Shown in pieces: positions 1 to 8,806 of a stretch of 64,000 bases of DNA. The stretch covers positions 2,976,001 to 3,040,000 of the forward strand of contig NZ_CP062804.1 in the NCBI RefSeq assembly GCF_008801925.2, written 5' to 3'. The notes under the pieces were generated by a model, which saw only the letters and a list, made by a program, of their open reading frames with translations, ran no database searches and had not been told where the DNA came from. Every line of letters begins with the position of its first letter. Position 1 is the first letter of the stretch. The translations under genes and the position numbers were made by a program. This DNA comes from Cupriavidus basilensis. Lineage in GTDB: Bacteria > Pseudomonadota > Gammaproteobacteria > Burkholderiales > Burkholderiaceae.

Positions 1-74
1 CCCGCGCACCGGCGGGCCATGGCGCGCCTGCGCTACCCGCGACTGAGGCACTGCAATACCATCGGAACGTGATC

Positions 75-827
75 ATGTCGAACTTGCCAGGCCCGCAGTG
101 GAGCAAACGGGATACCCCTGACCCGCGCCAACCCGACAAGCTCACCGTCTTCGTCCAGGGTGCGCCAGACGCATTGCTGGCGCCGCTGCCGGATTTTGGT
201 GGATGCCTGCACTGGGTATCGCGGCGCCCTCGACAGCCGGCCGATGCGCAGTTCGTGATCGTGGAGCGGCAGATCAACGCTACCACCGCCCAACGCCTGC
301 GCTCCTTGCGCCATCCCGATCGTCTTGTCCTCACACTGCTGGTCGACGGCCTGCCATATGCCGCCACTGGCTGCGGGCCCATCGTGCCGACCACCGCCGA
401 GGCACTGCCGCGTACCCTGCAGCTGCTGGCTTCAGTGCTGTTCGCACCGGTGCTCGGCGACGGACCCATGCCGCTGAACTGGCGGGATGTGCAGACGGTG
501 GCGAATCGCGACGCCATCGGCCTGCCCTTGGACCTGGACACCAGCAGCGAGGCGGGCATGTCGGATGAGCTGCTGATGCAGCTAGCGCGCTTTCATGGCC
601 GCACGCGGATCGAGCCGGAGGCGCTGCTGGCGAGCATCTACCTGCCGCGCGGGCTGCCGTCGCTGGTTAGCTGCAGCCAGCAATTGCGCCGGCTTGGGGC
701 CGTTACCGGGCACCATTGCGAGACCCGGTTTGCCTTGCTGGTGCCGGAGAGCGGGCGGTTTACCCGGCTTTTGGCGCTGTTTCCGCCTGGGGGCGCGTTA
801 CCGGAGCCTTTCACGCCGAGGAAGTGA
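75..827 (+). CDS. Conserved hypothetical protein, possibly a degenerate FtsZ-like fold
   Basis: A protein of about 250 residues that I do not recognise with certainty. It has no signal peptide or membrane segment and is probably cytoplasmic. The ATG at 75 is used; an in-frame GTG at 69 is the alternative. The middle part (about residues 118-150) contains LNWRDVQTV, whose spacing recalls the FtsZ segment around xNxDFADVRTV. The later stretch LRRLGAVTGHHCETRFALLV recalls the final strand and helix of the FtsZ C-terminal domain. The tubulin GTP-binding loop (GGGTGTG) is absent, so it could not bind GTP in the usual way. The FtsZ likeness is only a visual impression; the coding call itself is sound from length and codon use. 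It faces the next gene tail to tail. Confidence 0.75.
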   Translation: MSNLPGPQWSKRDTPDPRQPDKLTVFVQGAPDALLAPLPDFGGCLHWVSRRPRQPADAQFVIVERQINATTAQRLRSLRHPDRLVLTLLVDGLPYAATGCGPIVPTTAEALPRTLQLLASVLFAPVLGDGPMPLNWRDVQTVANRDAIGLPLDLDTSSEAGMSDELLMQLARFHGRTRIEPEALLASIYLPRGLPSLVSCSQQLRRLGAVTGHHCETRFALLVPESGRFTRLLALFPPGGALPEPFTPRK

Positions 828-850
828 GGTTTGACGGCGAGGCGTATTTC

Positions 851-877
851 GTCCGAGTCGTCCGAGTCGTCCGATCC
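851..877. repeat. 9-bp tandem repeat, three units
   Basis: The unit GTCCGAGTC occurs at 851-859 and 860-868, with a third copy ending in ATCC at 869-877. It lies in the 62-bp gap between two convergent genes, about 12 bp beyond the stop codon of the GGDEF/EAL gene. Similar short tandem tracts lie at 7541, 37631, 53531, 59881 and 60400. Confidence 0.8.
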
Positions 878-889
878 GCCCGCCCCTCC

Positions 890-2845
890 TCACGCTCCCG
901 ATAACAAATTGGCAAACGTGACCGGGTCCAATGGATGCGACAGCAGATACCCCTGCGCCTCGTCACACCCCATCCCCGCCAGGATATCCAGCTGCGAAAG
1001 CGACTCCACGCCTTCCGCCACCACCCGCATCTTCAGCTCGTGCGCCAGCGCCACCATCGACCCGACAATGGCCCTGCCCTGCGCATCGACATCCAGCCCG
1101 CCAATCAAGGTCCGGTCGATCTTCAGCGTCCCGACCCGCAAGCGCTTGAGATAACCCAGGCTTGAATAGCCACTGCCAAAGTCGTCCAGCGCCACGTGGA
1201 TGCCCAGCGCCTGCAGCTCCAGCAGCGTTTCCAGCGATTGGGCGATGTCCTTCATCGCCGCGGTCTCGGTAATCTCGAGCGTGACGGCCGATGGCGGGAT
1301 GTCATGCTGGTGGATCTGCTCGAGCAGGTACTGGGGGAAGTCGCGGCTGGCAAAGCGCAAGCCGGACACGTTGATGGCCACCGGCACCACGGGGATGCCG
1401 TCGTCCTGCCACTGGCGGATCTGCCGGCAGACCGTGGCGATCACCCAGTCGTCGAGCTTGTCGATCTGGCCGGACTGCTCCGCCACCGTGATGAACTCGG
1501 CGGGATTGACCTGTCCCAGGGTCGGATGGCGCCAGCGGCACAGGGCCTCGGCGCCGATCACGGTGCGCTGGCGCACGTCGAACTTCGGTTGGTACTGCAA
1601 GGCGAGGCCATCGTCCTGGATGGCCAGCCACAGGTCGCGTCGGATCACCCGCATGCGCCGGGCGCGTTCGCCGGCTGCCGAGTTGAATACGCGCACCTGG
1701 TTCGAGCCGCTCTCGCGCGCCTCGCTCAGGCTCACGCGTGCCGCCTGCATCAGGGCCTCGGAGGTTTGCGCATCGCGCGGGTAGATGGCGATGCCGATGT
1801 TCACGCCGATCTGCATCTGCAGGCCACGCGCGGCCACGAACTCCGCGAGCGAGCCCAGCAGGCGCGCGCCCAGCTCATTGGCGCGGTTCTGGTGCACCAT
1901 CTCCGGCACGCCGACCGCGAATTCGTCCCGCGCCAGGCGCGCCAGGAAGTCATGCGGCTCCAGCGCTGCCTGGGCCAACGCCCCGGCATCCTGCGCCAGG
2001 ATATCGTCGGCGCGCACCTCGAAAACCTCGTCGACCTCGCGAAAATCGGCGATATGCACCAGCAGCACGGCGCAGCTGGTCTCGGCCAGGCGCGCCTGGG
2101 CGATCGACTGGTCGAGCCAGCGAGCAAAGCCGGTGCGGTCCGGAAGGTCCGTGCTGACGCTGTACTCCCCGACCGTGCCATGCCCGCGCGCGGTCGCGCG
2201 CACGGTCAGGCGGCCCGGGATACGGCCACGGCGCCGCATGGTCGGGCCGCCGCTGCCGGCGATGCCGCCAGTGCCGGGCGGATGATCCTCGAACATCTCG
2301 TCCAGCGCATGACTCTGTGGACTTGCGAAATTGCCGCTGCTGGCCAGCCGCCATCCGGGCAGGTTGGCGCGGCGCAGGGCGAAGAATATCAGCGGCAGCA
2401 AGAGCAGCGCACCCGCCGCCACCCAGGCCGGTGGCATGAACCTGCCGGGATCCAGGCAAAGGGCGGACGGGTGCGCGGCCTCGCCGCACAGGGTGCTCAA
2501 GCGCATGCCGGCAGCCACCACCACGCCGGCGCCGGCCAGTGTCATCACCAGCGCGGCGCCACGCAGTGGCACGTTGCGGCGCAGCCAGGGAATGGCAAGC
2601 GTGAGTGCGGCCGTCGCGACGAGGGCCGCCGCGGTCTGCAACACGTCGTGCGTGAACCGCAGGCTGCCGGAACCCAGCGCGACCCATAGCGGCAGGCCTA
2701 CGGAAGCAGGGGAGAGCAGCAAGACCGCCCATTGCAGCGACCGGGCCGGCCCGCTGGGCTGCTCCCGGTCCGGCTTGGCTGCACGTATCCCCAACCCGAC
2801 CGCGAGGCCGGATAGGGCAGCGAGCAGCAGAAGGCTAGCACTCAT
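890..2845 (-). CDS. Membrane-anchored GGDEF/EAL protein, probable c-di-GMP phosphodiesterase
   Basis: About 651 residues. The first 175 or so residues hold several hydrophobic segments, so the protein is anchored in the inner membrane. A GGDEF domain follows (about 240-395), but its signature is RLARDEFAVGV, with the two glycines replaced, so diguanylate cyclase activity is unlikely. The C-terminal EAL domain (about 405-645) looks complete: GAEALCRWRHP, the Asn in INVSGLRF, LEITET, LDDFGSGYSSL, the Lys in LKIDRT, VVAEGVES and EAQGYL. Family knowledge then suggests it hydrolyses c-di-GMP, with the degenerate GGDEF serving as a GTP sensor or structural part. The start is the ATG at 2845; an upstream TTG at 2866 is possible. 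It lies upstream of a chemotaxis receptor gene read the same way, but not in an obvious operon. Confidence 0.93.
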   Translation of the reverse strand: MSASLLLLAALSGLAVGLGIRAAKPDREQPSGPARSLQWAVLLLSPASVGLPLWVALGSGSLRFTHDVLQTAAALVATAALTLAIPWLRRNVPLRGAALVMTLAGAGVVVAAGMRLSTLCGEAAHPSALCLDPGRFMPPAWVAAGALLLLPLIFFALRRANLPGWRLASSGNFASPQSHALDEMFEDHPPGTGGIAGSGGPTMRRRGRIPGRLTVRATARGHGTVGEYSVSTDLPDRTGFARWLDQSIAQARLAETSCAVLLVHIADFREVDEVFEVRADDILAQDAGALAQAALEPHDFLARLARDEFAVGVPEMVHQNRANELGARLLGSLAEFVAARGLQMQIGVNIGIAIYPRDAQTSEALMQAARVSLSEARESGSNQVRVFNSAAGERARRMRVIRRDLWLAIQDDGLALQYQPKFDVRQRTVIGAEALCRWRHPTLGQVNPAEFITVAEQSGQIDKLDDWVIATVCRQIRQWQDDGIPVVPVAINVSGLRFASRDFPQYLLEQIHQHDIPPSAVTLEITETAAMKDIAQSLETLLELQALGIHVALDDFGSGYSSLGYLKRLRVGTLKIDRTLIGGLDVDAQGRAIVGSMVALAHELKMRVVAEGVESLSQLDILAGMGCDEAQGYLLSHPLDPVTFANLLSGA

Positions 2846-2977
2846 GTCAATAAGGAAGCTGCGCAAAAATTGGGGGCGATAGCGCGACGATCCAGGCGAT
2901 GCGGGCGCAAGACCCGCATCATCGCATCACACGCGCTTCCCCGGTGATGAAAACGGCGGCAAACGTTCAACCATGGC

Positions 2978-4729
2978 TCAGAACGCGCTCCAGTCATCAC
3001 CGCCAGCGTTGGCCGTCGCCATTGCCGGGACGGCCGGACGGGCCGCGCGTGCCTGGCGCTGAACCGGCGTGCGCGGGCGCGCCGGCACGGCCGGCGGGCG
3101 CGCGGGTGAACTGCTCGCTGCGGCCTTGACGGCCACGGGCGCGCGCGTTGCCGGCGGCTGTGCTGCCATCGCATGGCTGCCGGAAAGACGGAACACCGAC
3201 ACCACGCCATTGAGCTTCTGCGCCTGCTCTTCCAGGGCGCCGGCTGCCGCCGCCGCCTCTTCCACCAGCGCAGCATTCTGCTGGGTGACCTGATCCATCT
3301 GCGTCACCGCCTGGTTGACCTGCTCGATGCCGCTGGTCTGCTCCTGCGTGGCCGCGCTGATCTCGTTCATGATGTCGGTGACGCGCTTGACCGCATTGAC
3401 GATCTCGCCCATGGTCTGGCCGGCTTCGGCAACCAGCTTGGTGCCGCTTTCCACGCGCTGGCCGGATTCGCTGATCAGCGCCTCGATCTCCTTGGCGGCG
3501 GCGGCCGAGCGCTGCGCCAGGGTGCGCACCTCGCCTGCCACCACCGCGAAGCCGCGGCCTTGCTCGCCAGCGCGCGCGGCTTCCACCGCGGCATTCAGCG
3601 CCAGGATGTTGGTCTGGAAGGCAATACCTTCGATCACGGCAATGATCTCGACCACCTTGCGCGACGAACCATTGATCTCGTTCATGGTATCGACCACGCG
3701 GCCCACCACATCACCGCCCTTGAGCGCGATCTGCGAGGCATCGCTGGCCAGCACGCCGGCCTGGCGCGCGTTGTCCGAATTCTGGCGCACGGCCGAAGTC
3801 AGCTCTTCCATGCTGGCAGCGGTCTCCTCCAGCGACGAGGCCTGCTCTTCGGTACGTTGCGACAAATCCAGATTGCCGGTAGCGATCTGCTGTGTGGCCG
3901 AGGCGATCGAGTCGGTGCCGCCGCGCACCTGCGAGACGATGTTCGACAGGCTGTCCTGCATGGCGACCAGCGCCTGCATCATACGGCCCACCTCATTGCG
4001 CGACACATTGGTGATACGCGAGGTCAGGTCACCCGCGGCGATACGCTCGAAGACCGCCAGGGCCTCCTCCACCGGCCGGACGATGGCCCGCTGCAGGGTG
4101 GTCGTGCACAGGGCGGCCACCACCAGGCCAAAGGCGATCAGCAGAAAGCAAAGCGCGCGCACTTGCTGGAAGCGGGCCTGGGCGGCATTGAAATTGGACT
4201 CGCCGGTACGGTACTGGAAAGCCTGCAGCGCTTCGTAGGCGGTAGCCATGCTGCGCTGCAGTTCCGGCAAGTCCTTCTTGGCAACCTTGAGCGCCGCGTC
4301 CGCGTTGTTCTCCCTGATGGCTTTTTGCAGGGGCAGGATGCCCTTTTCCATGAATTCCTGGCGCTTGCGGCCAAACTCCGTGGCCAGCGCCTTTTCTTCG
4401 GCATCCTGCGGCAGCGCCGAGTAGCGCTTCCAGGCCGCCTCGGAACTGTCGACGAATATCATTGAGCGGTCCACCACCGCCTTGCCATCATCGCCCTCTC
4501 CCGGCATGACGCCGCGATCGAGGGCCAGGCGCATGCGCGTCATGCCTAGCATGGACTCGCCCAGCGCTTGCGACGAGGCAAGCTGGTTACCATAGGTTTC
4601 CTGAAGCGCGTCATTGCTGTGCGACATGCCATACAGGCCAACGCCGCCAACCAGCATCAGAAGAAGCGACAACATTGCCATTGCGCCGCGCAGCAGAGTT
4701 TTGATCTGGATATTGTTATGGAAAGACAT
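2978..4729 (-). CDS. Methyl-accepting chemotaxis protein with a CheR-type C-terminal pentapeptide
   Basis: About 583 residues starting at [14 protein letters not shown] membrane helix (about 10-30) is followed by a periplasmic four-helix region (about 35-190), a second helix, a HAMP domain (about 212-265) and a long cytoplasmic coiled coil. The hairpin tip contains [20 protein letters not shown] and [19 protein letters not shown], diagnostic of receptors that signal to CheA/CheW. Methylation-helix sequences such as [20 protein letters not shown] are present. The tail is a Pro/Ala/Arg-rich linker ending DDWSAF, which fits the aromatic-x-x-aromatic pentapeptide used to tether CheR/CheB. The reading frame stays open for 177 codons upstream, but that part overlaps a flavin reductase relic and has no receptor features, so the ATG at 4729 is chosen. 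The ligand is unknown. Confidence 0.95.
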   Translation of the reverse strand: MSFHNNIQIKTLLRGAMAMLSLLLMLVGGVGLYGMSHSNDALQETYGNQLASSQALGESMLGMTRMRLALDRGVMPGEGDDGKAVVDRSMIFVDSSEAAWKRYSALPQDAEEKALATEFGRKRQEFMEKGILPLQKAIRENNADAALKVAKKDLPELQRSMATAYEALQAFQYRTGESNFNAAQARFQQVRALCFLLIAFGLVVAALCTTTLQRAIVRPVEEALAVFERIAAGDLTSRITNVSRNEVGRMMQALVAMQDSLSNIVSQVRGGTDSIASATQQIATGNLDLSQRTEEQASSLEETAASMEELTSAVRQNSDNARQAGVLASDASQIALKGGDVVGRVVDTMNEINGSSRKVVEIIAVIEGIAFQTNILALNAAVEAARAGEQGRGFAVVAGEVRTLAQRSAAAAKEIEALISESGQRVESGTKLVAEAGQTMGEIVNAVKRVTDIMNEISAATQEQTSGIEQVNQAVTQMDQVTQQNAALVEEAAAAAGALEEQAQKLNGVVSVFRLSGSHAMAAQPPATRAPVAVKAAASSSPARPPAVPARPRTPVQRQARAARPAVPAMATANAGGDDWSAF

Positions 4730-4913
4730 GAAGCACCCGATACGGTAAGGAATGCGCAAGGCCTCCACCGGCCCCGGCCCGGCGGATCGACACCCCAGCG
4801 ACCCGCTCAGGGCAGATAACGGCGGTGCCCTGCGATTCCTTGAGCCGGGTGCCGTGTCCGCCACGCCAGACCGCGCATGGCGGGACGGCCGCGGCGCAGC
4901 GCCCTCGCCCAAC

Positions 4914-5519
4914 TCATTCGCGCTCTCCCGGCACGACCTGAAAACCCTCACCCGTGGCAAAAAAAGCACCGCCGGCCAGATAGTGGATTGAGCGGCACCC
5001 GGCGTCCGGAAAATGCCATCTGCCCTCTGAAAATGCGGCGGAGTCAGCCCACGCGGCCACCACTTCCGCGATGAACAAGTCGTAGCGGCCAGCCACGGCC
5101 GGCTCGGGAATGACGCGGCACTCCAGCCAGGCCAGACAACCGGCCACCAACGGCGCGGCAATTTCAGTCGCCGCGAACGTGGCCAGCCCCGCGGCGGCGA
5201 ACTTGTCCAGCTCGCGGCCGGAACGCGAGCCCACAGCCAGCGTGGCGGCGGCCTGCCCACGCGTGGGTATGTTCAGCGCGAACTCACCACCGGCATCCAC
5301 CAGTTAGCGCGTGAGCGTGCTGGCGTCGATCACTACCGCGACTTTCGGTGGCTGGAAATCCAGCGGCATGGCCCAGGATGCCGCCATCACGTTGCGCCGG
5401 CCAGCATGGGCGCTGGTGACCAGCGTCACCGGGCCGTGATTCAGCAGGCGATAGGCTTTTGCGAGTTCTACGGGAACGCGCCGGGAGGCGGCGCCGACGT
5501 TAATCGAGTCGTCAGGCAT
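4914..5519 (-). pseudogene. Flavin reductase-like (DIM6/NTAB) gene interrupted by an in-frame TAA
   Basis: Read from ATG 5519, the frame encodes a flavin reductase-domain protein of about 201 residues (NHGPVTLVTSAHAG, NVMAASWAMPLDFQPPKVAVV). A TAA codon at 5304-5306 interrupts it after DASTLTR, and the same frame then continues with [14 protein letters not shown]. Homologues usually have Glu-Leu-Val at this point, so a single GAA to TAA change is enough to explain the break. No frameshift or deletion is visible, and the 3' part runs on to a normal C-terminus ([21 protein letters not shown]). The family binds FMN and reduces flavins or acts as an oxidoreductase. A sequencing error could give the same picture. 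GTG at 5300 could in principle restart the C-terminal half, but that half lacks the N-terminal FMN-site residues. Confidence 0.85.
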
Positions 5520-5795
5520 GTCGGATACGGATGAAGGTTCGCTCAAACTGAAATCGGATCGGCATTGTTGCAGCAAAAGCACTTTATGACCCTCGCCATT
5601 ACGAGGGGAAGGGTTATTGCGCAGCGCGAATGTAAAAAAACCGAAACCGCGCCACGCATGGATTTCGGCGAGATGCCAAAGCGGGCACCATGCCGGAAAA
5701 TCCGACCCCATCGATGACCGGCGGCCCGCGCGGAAGTTCATTAATTAGATGAGGCAGATGATTTATCAGAATTCTCCTCATCGGGGTTAAAAGCG

Positions 5796-5824
5796 TTTGC
5801 AGGATCGCTTGCGGCCGTTATAAT
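5796..5824 (+). promoter_or_regulatory. Sigma-70-type promoter of the H-NS gene
   Basis: A perfect -10 TATAAT lies at 5819-5824, with TTTGCA at 5796-5801 as a plausible -35 and a 17-bp spacer. The -10 is 42 bp upstream of the H-NS ATG at 5867. The surrounding DNA is richer in A and T than its neighbours. The rest of the 347-base gap 5520-5866 shows no gene, only scattered A/T tracts around 5630-5640. Confidence 0.7.
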
Positions 5825-5866
5825 TCATCCGATTCATCATGCTCACCCAGTAAATCGAGGCTCGTA

Positions 5867-6172
5867 ATGGCGACTTATCAGGAAATTGTTCAGAAAATCA
5901 GCGAACTTCAAAAGCAGGCCGAGGAAATCAAGGCCCGCGAGCAGGCTTCCGTCATCGCCGATATTCGCCAGAAAATCGACCAATATGGACTGACCGCGGA
6001 CGACCTGGGCTTTGGCACCAAGCCCGCCGCCGGCAAGAAGGCAACCCGCAAGGTGCCGGTTCGCTATCGCGACAGCGCAGGCAATACCTGGACTGGCCGC
6101 GGCAAGCGTCCGGGCTGGCTGACCCAGGCCCTGGCCGCGGGCAAGACCATCGAAGACTTCCTGATTCGCTAA
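5867..6172 (+). CDS. H-NS family nucleoid-associated DNA-binding protein
   Basis: A 101-residue basic protein. Residues 1-50 form an amphipathic helix typical of the H-NS oligomerisation domain (EIVQKISELQKQAEEIKARE). Residues 65-101 form the DNA-binding domain with VRYRDSAGNTWTGRGKRPGW, the core motif of Burkholderiales H-NS proteins. A GAGG ribosome site precedes the ATG, a strong promoter lies upstream and a strong hairpin terminator follows, so it is a well-expressed single-gene unit. The expected role is binding AT-rich DNA and silencing acquired genes. Genomes of this group carry many paralogues, so I do not assign a symbol. Confidence 0.97.
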   Translation: MATYQEIVQKISELQKQAEEIKAREQASVIADIRQKIDQYGLTADDLGFGTKPAAGKKATRKVPVRYRDSAGNTWTGRGKRPGWLTQALAAGKTIEDFLIR

Positions 6173-6230
6173 AGTCGGACGCAACGCCGGGCAGGGCGGC
6201 CGACTGCGCCGCGAGCCCGCAGGACTCCTG

Positions 6231-6260
6231 AACACGGCCGGGCATTTGCCCGGCCGTGTT
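6231..6260 (+). terminator. Strong hairpin terminator after the H-NS gene
   Basis: A perfect 14-bp inverted repeat (AACACGGCCGGGCA and its complement) with a 2-base loop at 6245-6246, followed by TATTTCC. It starts 59 bp after the H-NS stop, between convergent genes. Confidence 0.85.
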
Positions 6261-6371
6261 TATTTCCTGCTGCGCTGCCCTGTCCGCGCCTCGGCACGCC
6301 GGAGAAACCGGGCACGCAAAAACGGATACGCGCCCCGCTTGCCTGCGTGCCCGCGCATCCGGGCAGGCAAC

Positions 6372-7391
6372 TCAGCCGGCAAACCCCAGCGGGTTCATCG
6401 ACTGCCAGCGCCAGGAATCCTCGCACATGCGATCAATGTCGTGCTGCGCGCGCCAGCCGATCAGCTTTTGCGCCAACGCGGGATCGGCGTAGCACGAAGC
6501 GATATCGCCAGGGCGGCGGTCCCCGATCACGTAGGGCACCGGGCGCCCGCTGGCGCGCTGGTAGGCCGCGACCACTTCCAGCACGCTGTAGCCCCGGCCC
6601 GTGCCGAGATTGACCGTCAGGCACTGCTGCTGGTCACGCAGGTAGACCAGGGCCGCAAGATGGCCGGCTGCCAGGTCGCAGACGTGGATGTAATCGCGTA
6701 CACCGGTGCCATCGACCGTGGGATAGTCGCCACCGTGCACCTGCAGCTTCTCGCGGCGCCCGCCGGCGACTTGCGCCACATAAGGCATCAGGTTGTTCGG
6801 CACGCCACCCGGGTCTTCACCGATCAGCCCGCTTTCGTGCGCGCCAACCGGATTGAAATAGCGCAGGTAGGCGATTCGCCAGGCGGGGTCCGACAGTTCC
6901 AGGTCACGCAGGATCTGCTCGCTCATCAGCTTGGTCTGGCCATACGGATTGGTCGCCGACAGCGGAAAGTCCTCCAGGATCGGCACCGTATGCGGATTGC
7001 CATAAACGGTGGCGGAAGAGCTGAACACCAGCTGCTTCACGCCGGCCTTGTTCATGGCCGAGCAGAGGGTGAGCAGGCCATTGAGATTATTGTCGTAATA
7101 ATCCAGCGGCTTGCTGACCGATTCCCCCACCGCCTTGAGTGCCGCGAAATGAATCGCACCCGAGATCCGGTGCTCGGCGAACAAACGGTCCAGCAAAGCG
7201 CGGTCCCGCACGTCGCCTTCGACAAAATGCGGGCGCTGGCCGGTAATCTGCGCAAGGCGCTCGACCACGACGCGATTGCTGTTGCACAGATTATCCAGGC
7301 CGATCACGTGATAGCCGGCCTCGAGCAAGGCGACCCAGGTGTGCGAGGCGATATAACCGGTAGCTCCCGTGAGCAGCAAGGTTTCAGACAT
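6372..7391 (-). CDS. galE: UDP-glucose 4-epimerase
   Basis: A 339-residue extended short-chain dehydrogenase. It begins with the NAD-binding motif LLTGATGYIAS and continues with GDVRD and IHFAALKAVGES. The catalytic pair is the Ser in VFSSSATVYG and Tyr-x3-Lys in NPYGQTK. YLRYFNPVGAHESGLIGEDP and VRDYIHVCDLA are hallmark GalE stretches. It interconverts UDP-glucose and UDP-galactose in the cytoplasm for polysaccharide or lipopolysaccharide synthesis. Length matches the family. It stands alone between the H-NS gene (convergent) and a recombinase-like gene upstream on the same strand; no galactose operon partners are present. Confidence 0.97.
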   Translation of the reverse strand: MSETLLLTGATGYIASHTWVALLEAGYHVIGLDNLCNSNRVVVERLAQITGQRPHFVEGDVRDRALLDRLFAEHRISGAIHFAALKAVGESVSKPLDYYDNNLNGLLTLCSAMNKAGVKQLVFSSSATVYGNPHTVPILEDFPLSATNPYGQTKLMSEQILRDLELSDPAWRIAYLRYFNPVGAHESGLIGEDPGGVPNNLMPYVAQVAGGRREKLQVHGGDYPTVDGTGVRDYIHVCDLAAGHLAALVYLRDQQQCLTVNLGTGRGYSVLEVVAAYQRASGRPVPYVIGDRRPGDIASCYADPALAQKLIGWRAQHDIDRMCEDSWRWQSMNPLGFAG

Positions 7392-7540
7392 AGCGATTCA
7401 TCAGATAGTTGTGAAAAGAGACTTAACGGGCGCCAGGACAGGGCGCACGATGCAACAAGCGGACTCCATGCTTCAGGCTGCAATACCGCGGCGCTGTCCT
7501 GGCGGGCCGCAGCCAAGCCCGGCCAGGGTGGCCCGCATCG

Positions 7541-7580
7541 GATCGAAACACGTTGAAACAGGTTGAAAGAGGTTGAAAGA
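7541..7580. repeat. 10-bp tandem repeat, four units
   Basis: Four consecutive 10-bp units: GATCGAAACA, CGTTGAAACA, GGTTGAAAGA and GGTTGAAAGA. The tract lies 7 bp beyond the stop codon of the recombinase-like gene on the minus strand, in the gap leading to galE. Confidence 0.85.
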
Positions 7581-7586
7581 GGTCGG

Positions 7587-8627
7587 CTAAGCATAGCAGG
7601 CCGCATCTGTCGTGCCTGTGTCACCGGCACCGCCGAGCGCCGGTTTCAGGCCAGCACGTGCCTGCCAGGCCTCAAACGCCGCACGCAAGCGCCAGCCAGA
7701 CTCCAGGTCGCGCATGCCGAGACATTGCGCCACCTGGGCCGGGCCGGCTCCGGCCTCGAAATGCAGTGCGCCGCAGGTATTGCGCAGCGTCTGCGGCGAC
7801 GCACGCTCGCTGCGCCCCGCCAGCACGCCAGCCTCGTCGAGCAGGATCTCCACACGGCGGTATAACGAGGCCGCGTGCAAGTGCCGCCCGCTCGGCATGG
7901 CCGGGAACACCAGGTTGCCCAGCGTGCCGGAACGGAAGCGGATTTCCAGCCAGGCCAGCAGTGCCGCCCGGGCGAAAGCGAAGACCGGCGCCTCGTACGC
8001 GCGGCCGTTGTCGGCGCGGACCAAACGCAGCCTGGCGGCGTCCTCGGCGATGCTGTCGATACCCAGGCCGCGCGCTTCGCCCACTTTCAGGCCGGCGCCC
8101 AGCAACACGGCCACCAGTGCGGTATCGCGGGCACGCTTCCATTGGGTGGCCGACAGCGCGGCGCCGTCCTGCCCGGCCGCCAGGGGCGCCGGTGCCAGCA
8201 CGCGGGCAATCAGGGCATCGCGCTCGGCGGGCAGCAGGAAGGCGGTCGGATCGTTCTCGCCTTCGGCGAGATGGGCGCGCACCGCCTGGCTGGCCGGGTT
8301 GTGCAAGCCGTCCTGCAATAGCGACAGATGGTGGAAGACACGCTCGATCAGCCGCGTGTAGCGGTAACGGTGATGCTTGTGCAGATCCTGCTCATCGAGG
8401 AAGGCCCCGATCTGCTCCGCCGACCAGGACAGCGGCGCCAGGCCGCGCTCGCCCGACCAGCGCAAGAGCTTGCCCCACATCGCGCGGTACACCACCGCCG
8501 TGCCATGGCGAAAACCGTGGCTGGCCAGCCAGCCATTGAAGGCTCGCTCGGGCTGCTTGCGCCAGGCCTCCAGGTCGGCATCGAACAGGTCGGGGGATGG
8601 CCCGTTGGCGCTCATGTCAGTACTCAC
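7587..8627 (-). CDS. Tyrosine-recombinase (XerC/phage integrase) fold protein lacking catalytic residues
   Basis: About 346 residues. Residues 20-120 resemble a SAM-like core-binding domain (YRAMWGKLLRWSGERGLAPL). Residues 140-335 follow the tyrosine recombinase catalytic fold. The active site is degraded: box I is GAGLKVGEARGLGI, where the catalytic Arg should stand in a GLRxSE-type context; box II is SPQTLRNTCGALHFEAG, with the HxLRHT histidines missing; and I find no nucleophilic Tyr in box III (CLGMRDLESGWRLRAAFEAW). It is therefore unlikely to recombine DNA and may be a DNA-binding relic adopted for another role. The GTG start at 8627 has AGGAG five bases upstream; ATG 8615 is the alternative. 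No att-like repeats or mobile genes are nearby. Confidence 0.88.
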   Translation of the reverse strand: MSTDMSANGPSPDLFDADLEAWRKQPERAFNGWLASHGFRHGTAVVYRAMWGKLLRWSGERGLAPLSWSAEQIGAFLDEQDLHKHHRYRYTRLIERVFHHLSLLQDGLHNPASQAVRAHLAEGENDPTAFLLPAERDALIARVLAPAPLAAGQDGAALSATQWKRARDTALVAVLLGAGLKVGEARGLGIDSIAEDAARLRLVRADNGRAYEAPVFAFARAALLAWLEIRFRSGTLGNLVFPAMPSGRHLHAASLYRRVEILLDEAGVLAGRSERASPQTLRNTCGALHFEAGAGPAQVAQCLGMRDLESGWRLRAAFEAWQARAGLKPALGGAGDTGTTDAACYA

Positions 8628-8806
8628 TCGCGCTCCTGCATTGGTGTTCGGCGATGCCGCTATTGTAGACAAGTCGCCACAAAAGGCAGCGTTCGTTTGA
8701 CCGCTGCCCAAGCAAGGGCGCGCCGCATCCGGCGATCCGGAACGCGGCGGGTCCTGCCCTCGCAACGTCAGGCCATTGCATTTGGCGTCGTCTGCTGCTA
8801 CCTTTC

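Noticed and set aside
4730..5260. N-terminal extension of the chemoreceptor frame by 177 codons
   Set aside because: It overlaps the flavin reductase relic and lacks any receptor feature; the membrane helix begins right after ATG 4729.
7587..8627. Integrative element or prophage boundary at the recombinase-like gene
   Set aside because: No catalytic residues, no tRNA or direct repeats, and ordinary neighbours on both sides.
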